From DASWVC01 sp036401335 (lineage in GTDB: Bacteria; Verrucomicrobiota; Verrucomicrobiia; Chthoniobacterales; JAFAMB01), in assembly GCA_036401335.1 (NCBI GenBank), contig DASWVC010000252.1, positions 1-30,780 on the forward strand: a stretch of 30,780 bases of DNA, in the 5' to 3' direction. The translations under genes and the position numbers were made by a program. Position 1 is the stretch's first letter; every line of letters starts with the position of its first letter. The notes beneath the pieces are model-generated. The model was not told the origin of the DNA. It saw only the letters and a program-made list of their open reading frames with translations, and did not search any database. Shown here piece by piece: positions 1-7,632 of this stretch.

Positions 1-372
1 GCCTCCAACCTGGACCTTGGCGAATTTTCCGGTTACCGACACCTGATCCTTATGGCGGTGCCTGTGTTAACGGCGTTGACGGCGTTGTTCGTCCAGGACC
101 TGCTAACCGCCCGGGCCTTGGGCATCCTGGCCCTCCTGGCCGCTGAACCGGTGCTTTCGGCCGCGTTCCTGCACCCGGCACCGGCACGCTTGCTTTTGGT
201 GGCGCTGGCTTATGCCTGGATCGTCGCCGGCATGTTCTGGGTAGGCAAACCGTACCTGTTACGGGATCAAATCTCGTGGCTGACCAGAACCCCGCAACGG
301 TACCGGATCGCGCTTTTGGCCGGAGTGGTCTGCGGGTTGGTGATACTGGCCTGCACGTTTACCCAGTTTTAA
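1..372 (+). CDS. C-terminal part of an unrecognised integral membrane protein (partial)
   Basis: The reading frame is open from the first base of the window to a TAA at 370-372, so the gene begins upstream and only about 123 residues are visible. The visible part has about three or four hydrophobic segments: around ILMAVPVLTALTALFV, a Leu/Ala-rich stretch ending at AAFLHP, then LLLVALAYAWIVAGMFWV, and a last one in IALLAGVVCGLVILACTF at the C-terminus. A charged loop containing KPYLLRDQISWLTRTPQRYR lies between the last two. I do not recognise a family, and no catalytic motif is visible. An ATG at 52 is in frame, but it lies inside what looks like a continuous membrane protein, so I do not take it as the start. 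The protein is followed by a 241-bp non-coding gap. Confidence 0.6.
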   Translation, partial: ASNLDLGEFSGYRHLILMAVPVLTALTALFVQDLLTARALGILALLAAEPVLSAAFLHPAPARLLLVALAYAWIVAGMFWVGKPYLLRDQISWLTRTPQRYRIALLAGVVCGLVILACTFTQF

Positions 373-436
373 AGTGCGGAAAGGCAGGTGGGGTCTCAAC
401 GGTTGGTGGCGGAGCATTGGCGGCGTAAGAAACGTG

Positions 437-463
437 AAACGTGGTGGGCGGCTTTACGTTTTC
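437..463 (+). terminator. weak inverted repeat downstream of the partial membrane gene
   Basis: AAACGT at 437-442 and ACGTTT at 456-461 can form a six-pair stem with a 13-base loop, followed by TC. It lies 65 bp after the stop at 372 and could be a weak terminator. The stem is AT-rich and there is no long T-run, so this is a tentative call. Confidence 0.15.
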
Positions 464-520
464 AGTCCCAGTGAAGGCCCGGCGGGTGCGACGGGGGCAG
501 CGTTGCCACCCCATACCCCG

Positions 521-549
521 GCGGCGAAGGGACTCGCCGCCCTACCGGG
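521..549 (-). repeat. REP-like hairpin element, copy 1 (reverse orientation)
   Basis: Read on the minus strand this is CCGGTAGGG followed by a perfect seven-pair hairpin: GCGGCGA, loop GTCCCT, TCGCCGC. The head CCCTACCGG is at 541-549 when read on plus (the first c shared with the stem edge), and the stem-loop is at 521-540. It lies between the partial membrane gene and the convergent M24 peptidase gene, 65 bp from the latter's stop codon. The head and the GTCC loop recur at four other places in the window. Confidence 0.75.
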
Positions 550-613
550 CCGCCGCTTGATCCATTGCCTCCACGCCTCACCGGCAGGTCACCTTCAGGC
601 GCAGCTCGGGTGC

Positions 614-1741
614 CTAAAGCTCCAGAACCTTTTCAAAGCTCGAAAGGACGCGGAAGCCGGATTTGGTCACCACGCCATCGTCCTCGTGTCGAACGCCCCC
701 GACCCCGGGCAGGTAGAGCCCGGGCTCAACCGTGAAAACCTGGCCGGGTTTGAAATCCGTAGCCGCAATGCGGGGCGTCTCATGCAGGTCAAGGCCAAGC
801 CCGTGGCCGAGCCCATGAAAAAACCCGGTCCAGCGGCCGTCCTTCAACTCCGTCGGGTAACCCTCGTCCGTAAAAAATTTGCGCACCCGGTCCTGCAGCG
901 CCAGACCGGGTTCACTCGGCCGGATGTTTTCGAGGGCCAGTTTCTGCCCGGCCAGGGCCGTTTCCCACAAGCGACGCTGCGTGTCGTTGGCCTTGCCGCG
1001 GAGCACCGTACGGGTCAGGTCGCCGTAAAAGCCCGTTTTCGGGTGCCTTGGGAAAACGTCGATGATGATGAGGGAATGGGCCAGGAGCGGGCCGGAGCCC
1101 CGGTCGTGGGGATCGCAGGCCTGGTCGCCCCCGGCGACGATCGTCTCGCTGGCGAGGCCGCCGGCCCGCAGAATGGCGCAGTCAATCTCGGCTCGCAGCA
1201 GTTCTGAAGTCAGTTTCTGCCCGGCCCAGACCAGGCGGCGACCGGACTTGATCTCCGCTGCCCGCAGCACCTCGCAGGCACGGGCCAACCCGGTTTCCGT
1301 GACCTTGACGGCCTCTTGCAACGCCTTTAGTTCGTCCGGGTTCTTGAATTCACGGCCGGGCCAGAACAGGCCGGTCTTGGCTTCCAGCGTTACTCCTTGC
1401 CCCTGCAGCTCCATGGCCAGGCCGAAAGGAAAATCTCCGGGCACCACGGCCTTCTTCACCCTGCGTTGACGCAGAAAATGGGCGATGGTCTGGCCGAGGG
1501 TAGGTTTCGCCTTAAGCTTCTTTTCGGCGGCCTTTTCAACGGCTGAAAACGAAGCGACCTCGTCGACGATTGCCTCCCGCTGGCCCCGGCCGATTTCCAG
1601 GTCGCTGAGGAGGATGGTTTTCCGGCCGTTCTGCTCAAGGAACAGAAAAGGGTCCGGAACCGATGAGCGAGTTACGTAATAGAGGTCGGCGGAACGCTCG
1701 CTGGCGGCGAAGATAAGGTGCGGGAGGCTGCGTTTGGCCAT
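614..1741 (-). CDS. M24 family metallopeptidase (Xaa-Pro aminopeptidase-like)
   Basis: This is a predicted cytosolic aminopeptidase that removes N-terminal residues ahead of proline, from the pita-bread M24 family. The five metal ligands are visible in order: Asp in IIIDVFP, Asp in GDLTRT, His in HGLGHGLGLDLHE, Glu in VEPGLY and Glu in RHEDDG. An N-terminal creatinase-like domain covers roughly the first 150 residues. I place the start at the ATG at 1741 (MAKRSLPH, 375 aa) because GAGG lies ten bases upstream; the frame also allows a TTG at 1768. The gene runs divergently from crtI across only 57 bp, so the two probably share a promoter region. Family assignment is firm. The exact substrate (Xaa-Pro versus another dipeptide) cannot be read from sequence. 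Confidence 0.92.
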   Translation of the reverse strand: MAKRSLPHLIFAASERSADLYYVTRSSVPDPFLFLEQNGRKTILLSDLEIGRGQREAIVDEVASFSAVEKAAEKKLKAKPTLGQTIAHFLRQRRVKKAVVPGDFPFGLAMELQGQGVTLEAKTGLFWPGREFKNPDELKALQEAVKVTETGLARACEVLRAAEIKSGRRLVWAGQKLTSELLRAEIDCAILRAGGLASETIVAGGDQACDPHDRGSGPLLAHSLIIIDVFPRHPKTGFYGDLTRTVLRGKANDTQRRLWETALAGQKLALENIRPSEPGLALQDRVRKFFTDEGYPTELKDGRWTGFFHGLGHGLGLDLHETPRIAATDFKPGQVFTVEPGLYLPGVGGVRHEDDGVVTKSGFRVLSSFEKVLEL

Positions 1742-1798
1742 GACGTTGCATCCTCGACGATGGTTCAACGATGATCAAACCCGAAGCGAACCGGCAAG

Positions 1799-3265
1799 AT
1801 GGAACGTAATGTCCAGGTGAAACTTCGTTCCAAGGTGGCCGTGATCGGCGGGGGGCTGGGCGGGTTGGCGGCTGCCGCGTTGCTGGCCCGCAACGGCTTG
1901 CACGTGACCCTTTTCGAAAAAGGTCCACGGGTGGGCGGCAAAATGAACGTGTTTCAGGCAAACGGTTTTACCTGGGATACCGGACCTTCGCTCGTCACCA
2001 TGCCGCACGTGTTGCGCGGGCTCTGGGTGCATCTGGGACGCGATTTTGACGCCGAACTTCCCTTGGTCCGGCTGGAACCGTCGTGCCGGTATTTCTGGCC
2101 GGATGGCCATCGAATTGATGAAGGCGAGTCGTTCTGGAACTCTGCGGAGATGGCCCCTTTGATGCGGCATGCGGCTGGCATCTATGAACTTTCGGCCGAC
2201 GTCTTCTTGCACCACCGCCTTGAAGATTGGTGGCGGCAATTGCGCTGGGAAAACCTGCCCAAGCTGCGGCACCTGCCTAAAATCGCCGATCGCCGCACCC
2301 TGGCGCAGCTGGCTGCTTCGTTTCTCCGGGATCCGCGGCTGCAACAATACCTGGGCCGGTTTGCGACTTACAACGGGTCCTCTCCTTACCGCACACCGGC
2401 AGCATTCGCCATCATCCCGTATGTGCAGCGGGCGTTCGGCAGCTGGTACGTTCCCGGGGGGTTGTACCGGATCGCGGAACGGCTTGGGCAGATCGGCCGC
2501 GAAGAGGGCGTCGCCGTGCGGCTTTCCACGGAGGTCACGCGCCTGGAACCGCGCGCCGGAAAGTTCGGGCTGAGCGCCGGTCCTGAGGTGCTGGGCGAGT
2601 ACGACGTTACGGTCTGCAACGAGGACGTGCTCTCGGCCGATGAACATTTGCTGCCGCCCGCGTGGCGCGCCGGTTATGCCCATCAACGGCGCGACCTTTC
2701 AACTTCCGGTTTTGTCCTGCTCCTGGGGTTACGTGGCCGCCGGCCGGAATTACTGCATCACAACGTCTTCTTTTCGGCCGATTACCGGTCGGAATTCCGG
2801 CAGATCTTCGATCAGCAAGCGCCCCCTTTTCCTCCGACCATTTATGTTGCCAATGACAGCAGGACCGATCCGGGCCGAGCGCCTGCCGGGCACGAGAACT
2901 GGTTTGTGCTGGCCAACGTCCCGGCTTTTCGCGGTCCTGACGGGCAACGCTGGCATCGCGGCAGTGCGGATTATGGACGCCTGCTGCTGCGGCACCTGGC
3001 CACCTTCGGGTTCACCGGTCTGGAGGAGCAAATGGTCGAATGCCACACTTTGTCGCCATTGACGTTTGCGGAACGGTACAACGCATTTGGCGGGAGTCTC
3101 TACGGGTTCGCGTCCCATGGTTTGCTCTCTGCCTTCCGGCGCCCGCCGTTGCAGCGACGCGGCCTGCGAAACCTTTGGTTTGTGGGTGGCACCACGCATC
3201 CCGGGGGCGGCATTCCCCTGGCCTTGCTCAGCGGGCAGATGGTGGCCGAACAGATTCTCCGCTGA
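1799..3265 (+). CDS. crtI: CrtI-type phytoene desaturase / carotenoid flavoprotein
   Basis: A 488-residue FAD-dependent desaturase of the CrtI/CrtN family, acting on phytoene or a related carotene at the membrane. The dinucleotide-binding fold is at the N-terminus (VAVIGGGLGG at residues 13-22, with the acidic end of strand 2 in LFEK). The family's C-terminal FAD motif is present as FVGGTTHPGGGIPLALLSGQ. The length matches bacterial CrtI. The stop TGA (3263-3265) shares its A with the ATG of the CruF-like gene, so the two are translationally coupled. No phytoene synthase or cyclase is in the window, so the pathway must be completed elsewhere. Within the family, a saturase, isomerase or ketolase-like activity (CrtO, CrtD) cannot be excluded by reading alone. 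Confidence 0.9.
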   Translation: MERNVQVKLRSKVAVIGGGLGGLAAAALLARNGLHVTLFEKGPRVGGKMNVFQANGFTWDTGPSLVTMPHVLRGLWVHLGRDFDAELPLVRLEPSCRYFWPDGHRIDEGESFWNSAEMAPLMRHAAGIYELSADVFLHHRLEDWWRQLRWENLPKLRHLPKIADRRTLAQLAASFLRDPRLQQYLGRFATYNGSSPYRTPAAFAIIPYVQRAFGSWYVPGGLYRIAERLGQIGREEGVAVRLSTEVTRLEPRAGKFGLSAGPEVLGEYDVTVCNEDVLSADEHLLPPAWRAGYAHQRRDLSTSGFVLLLGLRGRRPELLHHNVFFSADYRSEFRQIFDQQAPPFPPTIYVANDSRTDPGRAPAGHENWFVLANVPAFRGPDGQRWHRGSADYGRLLLRHLATFGFTGLEEQMVECHTLSPLTFAERYNAFGGSLYGFASHGLLSAFRRPPLQRRGLRNLWFVGGTTHPGGGIPLALLSGQMVAEQILR

Positions 3266-3990
3266 TGGCGCCCTTTTCCCGATGGTCCCGGGTGACGCAG
3301 TGGGTGTTTTACCTCTGGACGGCGGTAGGGTTTCTGGTGGTGCCGTTTAACCTGACGGAGGACCGGCTGCGCTTGGCTCTGGCATCAACCGGGTTGGGGG
3401 ACGTGGCCGGATCCATCCTCAACGGTTCAGATGCCATCTGGCTGTGGCTGGGGGCAATAACCACCCTGGCGGCGTATGCTGCCGAAATTTCGTGGACCCG
3501 GGCATGGGCCGGGGCGTTGGGGTTGGGGGGAGCCGCAGCCGCGATCGAGTTGATCGGCGTCGCCACCGGGTTTCCGTTTGGACCTTATGCCTACACGGAC
3601 CGACTTGGGCCCCGGCTTGGTTCGGTGCTGCCGGTGACCATCCCGGCCGCCTGGTACATCATCGTGGCCAACGGGCATGCGTTGGTGCCGGCGACACGCT
3701 GGCGCCCGGTGTTCGTCGGCCTGATCGCCGTCGGCACGGACCTGAGCCTGGAAGCTGTGGCGTGGAAAATCCGCGGTTACTGGGAGTGGTACCCGGGCCA
3801 GGCACTCAAGCCGGGCTGGCCGCCCTGGCAGAATTATGCCAGCTGGTTTCTGGTCGGGGCAGCCCTGGACTGGGTTTTTCTGCGAAGGTTGGATCTGCCG
3901 CGGCTTCGCTGGCGCGCCGCGGCGGTGCTGACCGTCATGAACCTGCTTTTCTGGGGTACGGTGTTGACAAATTTCTTGGGCCGCGCGTAG
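3265..3990 (+). CDS. CruF-like carotenoid biosynthesis membrane protein (DUF422 family)
   Basis: A 241-residue multi-pass membrane protein. It shows the conserved blocks of the DUF422/Caroten_synth family: GFPFGPYAYTDRLGP, then PVTIPAAWYIIV, and near the C-terminus YWEWYP with PPWQNYASWFLVG. Family members include CruF, which hydrates the 1,2 double bond of acyclic carotenoid ends. About six or seven hydrophobic segments are visible. The start at 3265 is chosen because ATG overlaps the crtI stop (TGATG), although the frame is open further upstream inside crtI. Its placement directly after crtI supports a carotenoid role. Whether it hydrates, and on which substrate, is inference; cyanobacterial-type CruF and haloarchaeal C50 hydratases both fall in this family. 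Confidence 0.83.
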   Translation: MAPFSRWSRVTQWVFYLWTAVGFLVVPFNLTEDRLRLALASTGLGDVAGSILNGSDAIWLWLGAITTLAAYAAEISWTRAWAGALGLGGAAAAIELIGVATGFPFGPYAYTDRLGPRLGSVLPVTIPAAWYIIVANGHALVPATRWRPVFVGLIAVGTDLSLEAVAWKIRGYWEWYPGQALKPGWPPWQNYASWFLVGAALDWVFLRRLDLPRLRWRAAAVLTVMNLLFWGTVLTNFLGRA

Positions 3991-4016
3991 GTCCTCGCTC
4001 GCCTTCGGGAGTTGCC

Positions 4017-4027
4017 GGGAGGAAGGG
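4017..4027 (+). promoter_or_regulatory. strong purine-rich ribosome binding site for the gld-like operon
   Basis: GGGAGGAAGGG ends 12 bases before the ATG at 4040. Most other genes here lack an obvious Shine-Dalgarno, so this site stands out and fixes the start of the first operon gene. Confidence 0.45.
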
Positions 4028-4039
4028 TGACGGACACCA

Positions 4040-4984
4040 ATGATCACGGTACAAAATCTCAGCAAACGTTTCGGGCCCACGACCGTGGTCGGCGGCTTGT
4101 CCTTCCAGGTCGCCAAGGGAGAAGTTTTGGGCTTTCTCGGGCCCAACGGCGCCGGCAAATCGACGAGCATGCGCATGATCACCGGGTTTCTGGCGCCGAG
4201 CGCCGGCAAGGTCACGGTTTGCGGGTTCGACGTTGTGGACCAACCGCTCCGGGCCCGGGCGAAGATGGGTTACCTGCCGGAAAACGCCCCCGTTTATGGC
4301 GACATGTCGGTAAACGGCTTTCTCGGGTTCTGTGCGGAAGTTCGCGGTTTGTACGGTGCGGCAAAGGCGCGGGCGATTGCCCGGGTGGTGGAACTCTGCT
4401 TTCTGGAAAAGGTACTGCACCAGAGCGTTGACACGCTTTCCAAAGGCTTCCGGCACCGCACCTGCCTCGCGCAGGCACTTATCCATGATCCCGAGGTGCT
4501 CATTCTGGATGAGCCGACGGACGGGCTGGATCCTAACCAGAAACATGAAGTGCGGTCCTTGATTCGCAGCATGGGCCGGAACAAGGCGATTATTTTCTCG
4601 ACGCACATTCTGGAAGAAGTCGAAGCGGCCTGCACCAAAGTCCTGATCATCGATCAGGGCAATCTGGTCGCGGCAGGCACGCCGGAAGAGCTGAAAGGCA
4701 GGGCGCCGCTGGCCGGGACGATCCTCCTGACCTTGCGCGGGGTGGATTGGCCTCAGCTCCAGGCCCAGTTGGGGGCGCTCCGGCATTTGGAAAGGGCGGA
4801 ACTCATCGACCAGGCGCCGCCACACCTGATGGTGCGCCTTTACCTGCGGGGTGACCTCTTCGACGAACTGGTTGAAGTCGCCCACCGGGAACGTTGGCAG
4901 ATCGAGCACCTCGCCGTGGATGAGGGCCGGCTTGACGACGTGTTTCGCAGCATCACCCTCCCTGAGAACAAGGCGGCTGCATGA
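4040..4984 (+). CDS. GldA-like ABC transporter ATP-binding protein
   Basis: A 314-residue ABC ATPase that powers the permease encoded next to it. Walker A is GPNGAGKST at residues 34-42, the Q-loop region is GYLPENAPVYGDM at about 77-89, Walker B is ILDEP at 155-159, and the switch His is in FSTHI at about 189. The signature is LSKGFRHR at 133-140 rather than LSGGQ, a variant I associate with GldA and related ABC-2 exporters. The C-terminal 90 residues after the ATPase core form the extension usual in this subfamily. The stop overlaps the next ATG by four bases (ATGA at 4981-4984), which implies coupled translation. GldA in Bacteroidota is linked to gliding, but homologues are widespread in non-gliders, so substrate and role are open. 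Confidence 0.92.
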   Translation: MITVQNLSKRFGPTTVVGGLSFQVAKGEVLGFLGPNGAGKSTSMRMITGFLAPSAGKVTVCGFDVVDQPLRARAKMGYLPENAPVYGDMSVNGFLGFCAEVRGLYGAAKARAIARVVELCFLEKVLHQSVDTLSKGFRHRTCLAQALIHDPEVLILDEPTDGLDPNQKHEVRSLIRSMGRNKAIIFSTHILEEVEAACTKVLIIDQGNLVAAGTPEELKGRAPLAGTILLTLRGVDWPQLQAQLGALRHLERAELIDQAPPHLMVRLYLRGDLFDELVEVAHRERWQIEHLAVDEGRLDDVFRSITLPENKAAA

Positions 4985-5712
4985 AAACGAGCTGGACCAT
5001 TGCCAAACGCGAACTCGGCGCCTATTTCGCCTCCCCGGTCGCGTACGTCTTTATCGTTATTTTCCTGCTTTTATCGGCCTTTTTCACCTTCATGGTGGGC
5101 CGGTTCTTCGAGCGGGGGGTGGCCGATTTGCTGCCTTTTTTCGTGTGGCACCCCTGGCTGTACCTGTTCCTGGTGCCGGCGGTCGGCATGCGCCTCTGGT
5201 CCGAAGAACTCCGTTTGGGCACGCTGGAACTGCTGTTAACCATGCCGGTGGCCCCGTGGCAGGCCATCCTTGGCAAGTTCCTGGCGAGCTGGTTGTTCCT
5301 GTTGATCGCGTTGGCCTTGACGTTTCCCCTGGTCTTTACCGTGGCTTACCTGGGGCACCCGGATTTCGGCCCCATCTTCACCGGTTACCTGGGCAGCTTT
5401 CTGGTGGCAGGAGCTTTCCTGGCCATTACGTGTTTCACGTCGGCGCTGACCCGTAACCAGGTCGTCAGTTTTATTCTGTCCCTGGTGGTGTGTTTGTTCC
5501 TGATCCTGTGCGGTTGGCCGCCCGTGACCGATGCCGTGGTCACCTGGGCGCCGGCCTGGGTCGTTGACGCGCTTGCCGCGTTGGGAGTGATGACCCATTT
5601 TGACGGGTTCCAGCGCGGCATTGTTGACTCACGCGACCTGGTCTTCTTCGGATCGCTGATGGTGTTTTTTCTTTTTCTGACGGCCGCCAGTTTGCGGGTA
5701 CGACGCGCCTGA
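4981..5712 (+). CDS. GldF-like ABC-2 permease
   Basis: A 243-residue inner-membrane permease with about six hydrophobic segments. The N-terminus (AKRELGAYFASPVAYVF) and the motif LWSEELRLGTLELLLTMPV after the second segment are typical of ABC-2 permeases of the GldF/NosY type. It would form the transmembrane pore partner of the ATPase upstream, from which it starts with a four-base overlap. A three-base gap (5713-5715) separates it from the GldG-like gene. In Bacteroidota GldF and GldG are two separate membrane components, and the same order A-F-G is kept here. The substrate is unknown. Confidence 0.88.
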   Translation: MKTSWTIAKRELGAYFASPVAYVFIVIFLLLSAFFTFMVGRFFERGVADLLPFFVWHPWLYLFLVPAVGMRLWSEELRLGTLELLLTMPVAPWQAILGKFLASWLFLLIALALTFPLVFTVAYLGHPDFGPIFTGYLGSFLVAGAFLAITCFTSALTRNQVVSFILSLVVCLFLILCGWPPVTDAVVTWAPAWVVDALAALGVMTHFDGFQRGIVDSRDLVFFGSLMVFFLFLTAASLRVRRA

Positions 5713-5715
5713 TTC

Positions 5716-7632
5716 ATGAAACCATCCGAAAAATGGCTTTACTCCGTCGTCGGGATCATTGCCCTGCTGGTGATCCTGCTGGGTTTGAATGTGGCCGGCA
5801 GCTATTTCAAAGTCCGGTCTGACCTGACGGCCAACCGTCTGTACACGCTCTCTCCGGGCACCAAGAAGATCCTGGACAAGCTCGATACGGACGTGGAAAT
5901 CCGGTTTTATTACAGCCGCGACAACGCCGCGGTGCCTGTCCCGTTGCGGACCTATGCACAACAGGTTGAAGACCTGCTGGCTGAATACCGGCAGGCCGGC
6001 CACGGGAAAATCAAGGTGCTCAAACTGGACCCTAAACCGGATTCTGATGCCGAAGATTCGGCCAACCTCGACGGCATCCAAGGCCAGACCTTCAACCTGG
6101 CCGACAAAGTTTACCTGGGCATTGCGGTCTCCTGCCTGGACGCCAAGACGGCGCTGCCTTTCCTGAGCCCGGATCGCGAAAACCTGCTTGAGTACGACCT
6201 GTCACGCGCCATCTCGAGCGTGGCAAACCCGAAAAAGGCGGTCATCGGAGTGATGAGCGCGCTGCCGGTAACGGGGCGCCAGAGCAGCCCGATGATGATG
6301 ATGCAGCGCCAAGCGACGGAGCGGCCTTACGTGTTTCTGACTGAACTGAAAGAAAGCTACGAGGTGCGGGACGTGCCGCTGACGGCCGCCAAAATCGATG
6401 AGGACATCTCGGTGCTCCTTGTGGATTACCCCAAAGGCATCAGCCCCCAGGCCCTCTTTGCCATTGACCAATACGTGCTGCGGGGAGGCAAACTCGTTGC
6501 CCTGCTCGACCCGCTGTCGTTCGTGGACGCCCAGACCAGCGGCCAGCAGGAACAGATGATGGGAGGGGCGGTGACTTCCGCTTCCCTTGACCCACTGCTT
6601 GGGGCGTGGGGCCTGAAGTTTACGGCCAACCAGATCGTTAACGACCCGGCTTTTGCCACCCAGGTGCAGCGCGAAGCCGGCGTCCTGACGGATGCATCCA
6701 TCCTGTCGGTAAACGCGGATGGAATCAACAAAACGGACCCTTTGGGTGCTGCCACGAGTGACCTTTTGTTGCCGTTCGTCGGAGCTTTCAGCGGCACCCC
6801 GGTGGAAGGGGTGCGTGAGGAAGTGCTCGTAAAATCGTCGCCCCAGGCGGGCCTGGTCAGTGCCGCGTCTGCCCAGATGGGTGCCGAAGCCGCGCGGAAG
6901 GAATACAAACCAGGCAAAGAGCCTTTGCCGCTGGCGCTGCGTCTGACCGGCCGGTTCAAGACCGCTTACCCGGGCGGGCGCCCGGCGTCGAAGCCTGGTG
7001 ACCCGACGGATTCTGCACCCACGCCCGCGCCTTCGCCCACGGCCAGTGCAACGGGTGAAGTTTTGAAGGAAGGGAAAGCCGACGGCGTGGTGATCCTGGT
7101 GGGCGACAGCGATTTTGCGTACGACGGCATTGCCGGGCGCAGCCAGCAGGTGCTCAGTCAGACGGTTTTCGTGCCTTCGAACGGCAACCTTAATTTCATT
7201 CAGAGCGCCATTGAGCAACTTGCCGGCGATGCCAACCTGATCGGAATCCGGAGCCGGGCTTCTGCAAGCCGCCCTTTTGTGATGGTCAACCAGATGGAGG
7301 CCGCGGCGGAACAGCGTTACCAGAGTAAAATCGACGAATTGGAAAACAACCTGGCGGATGCCCGCCAGAAGCTGGCCGATCTGCAAGACGGCAAACAGAC
7401 CGACCAGAAGGCGGTGTTGTCGCCTGAACAGCAGGGCGAGATCCGGAAATTTCAGGAAAACGAAGGCAAGATCAACCGTGAACTGAAGCAAGTACGCAAA
7501 GACCTGCGCAGCGAAATTGACTCGCTGCAGGACGGGATCAAGTGGTTTGACATTGCGGCGATGCCGGCTGTTGTCACGGTCGCCGGGTTGGGGTTGGCCG
7601 TTTGGAAACGTCGCCGGAGGGCCGTGCGATGA
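5716..7632 (+). CDS. GldG-like ABC transporter auxiliary protein
   Basis: A 638-residue membrane-anchored protein. It has a transmembrane helix at about residues 10-30, a long periplasmic GldG/ABC_transp_aux-type domain starting with the block SDLTANRLYTLSPGTKKIL (about 36-54), a Pro/Ser/Thr-rich linker at about 420-445, a predicted coiled coil at about 530-605 (QSKIDELENNLADARQKLAD), and a C-terminal transmembrane helix followed by KRRRRAVR. This domain order is the usual one for GldG homologues. It sits in the operon after the GldF-like permease, and its stop overlaps the DUF4340 gene (ATGA at 7629-7632). I infer that it forms a periplasmic part of the ABC complex. The linker is unlikely to be folded. 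Confidence 0.87.
   Translation: MKPSEKWLYSVVGIIALLVILLGLNVAGSYFKVRSDLTANRLYTLSPGTKKILDKLDTDVEIRFYYSRDNAAVPVPLRTYAQQVEDLLAEYRQAGHGKIKVLKLDPKPDSDAEDSANLDGIQGQTFNLADKVYLGIAVSCLDAKTALPFLSPDRENLLEYDLSRAISSVANPKKAVIGVMSALPVTGRQSSPMMMMQRQATERPYVFLTELKESYEVRDVPLTAAKIDEDISVLLVDYPKGISPQALFAIDQYVLRGGKLVALLDPLSFVDAQTSGQQEQMMGGAVTSASLDPLLGAWGLKFTANQIVNDPAFATQVQREAGVLTDASILSVNADGINKTDPLGAATSDLLLPFVGAFSGTPVEGVREEVLVKSSPQAGLVSAASAQMGAEAARKEYKPGKEPLPLALRLTGRFKTAYPGGRPASKPGDPTDSAPTPAPSPTASATGEVLKEGKADGVVILVGDSDFAYDGIAGRSQQVLSQTVFVPSNGNLNFIQSAIEQLAGDANLIGIRSRASASRPFVMVNQMEAAAEQRYQSKIDELENNLADARQKLADLQDGKQTDQKAVLSPEQQGEIRKFQENEGKINRELKQVRKDLRSEIDSLQDGIKWFDIAAMPAVVTVAGLGLAVWKRRRRAVR

Noticed and set aside
374..1207. 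A 277-codon plus-strand open frame, opposite the M24 peptidase gene
   Set aside because: It is antisense to a gene with complete catalytic motifs and has no recognisable features; GC-rich DNA yields such shadows often.
1775..2686. A 303-codon minus-strand frame inside crtI
   Set aside because: Antisense to a clear CrtI; composition is Arg/Gln/His-rich as expected for a shadow.
3964..3969. TTGACA as a promoter for the Gld-type operon
   Set aside because: No acceptable -10 hexamer lies at 16-18 bp; it falls inside the end of the CruF-like coding sequence and may be chance.
6202..7491. A 429-codon minus-strand frame opposite the GldG-like gene
   Set aside because: Long, but rich in His/Arg and without domains; the sense protein shows transmembrane ends, a coiled coil and operon overlaps.
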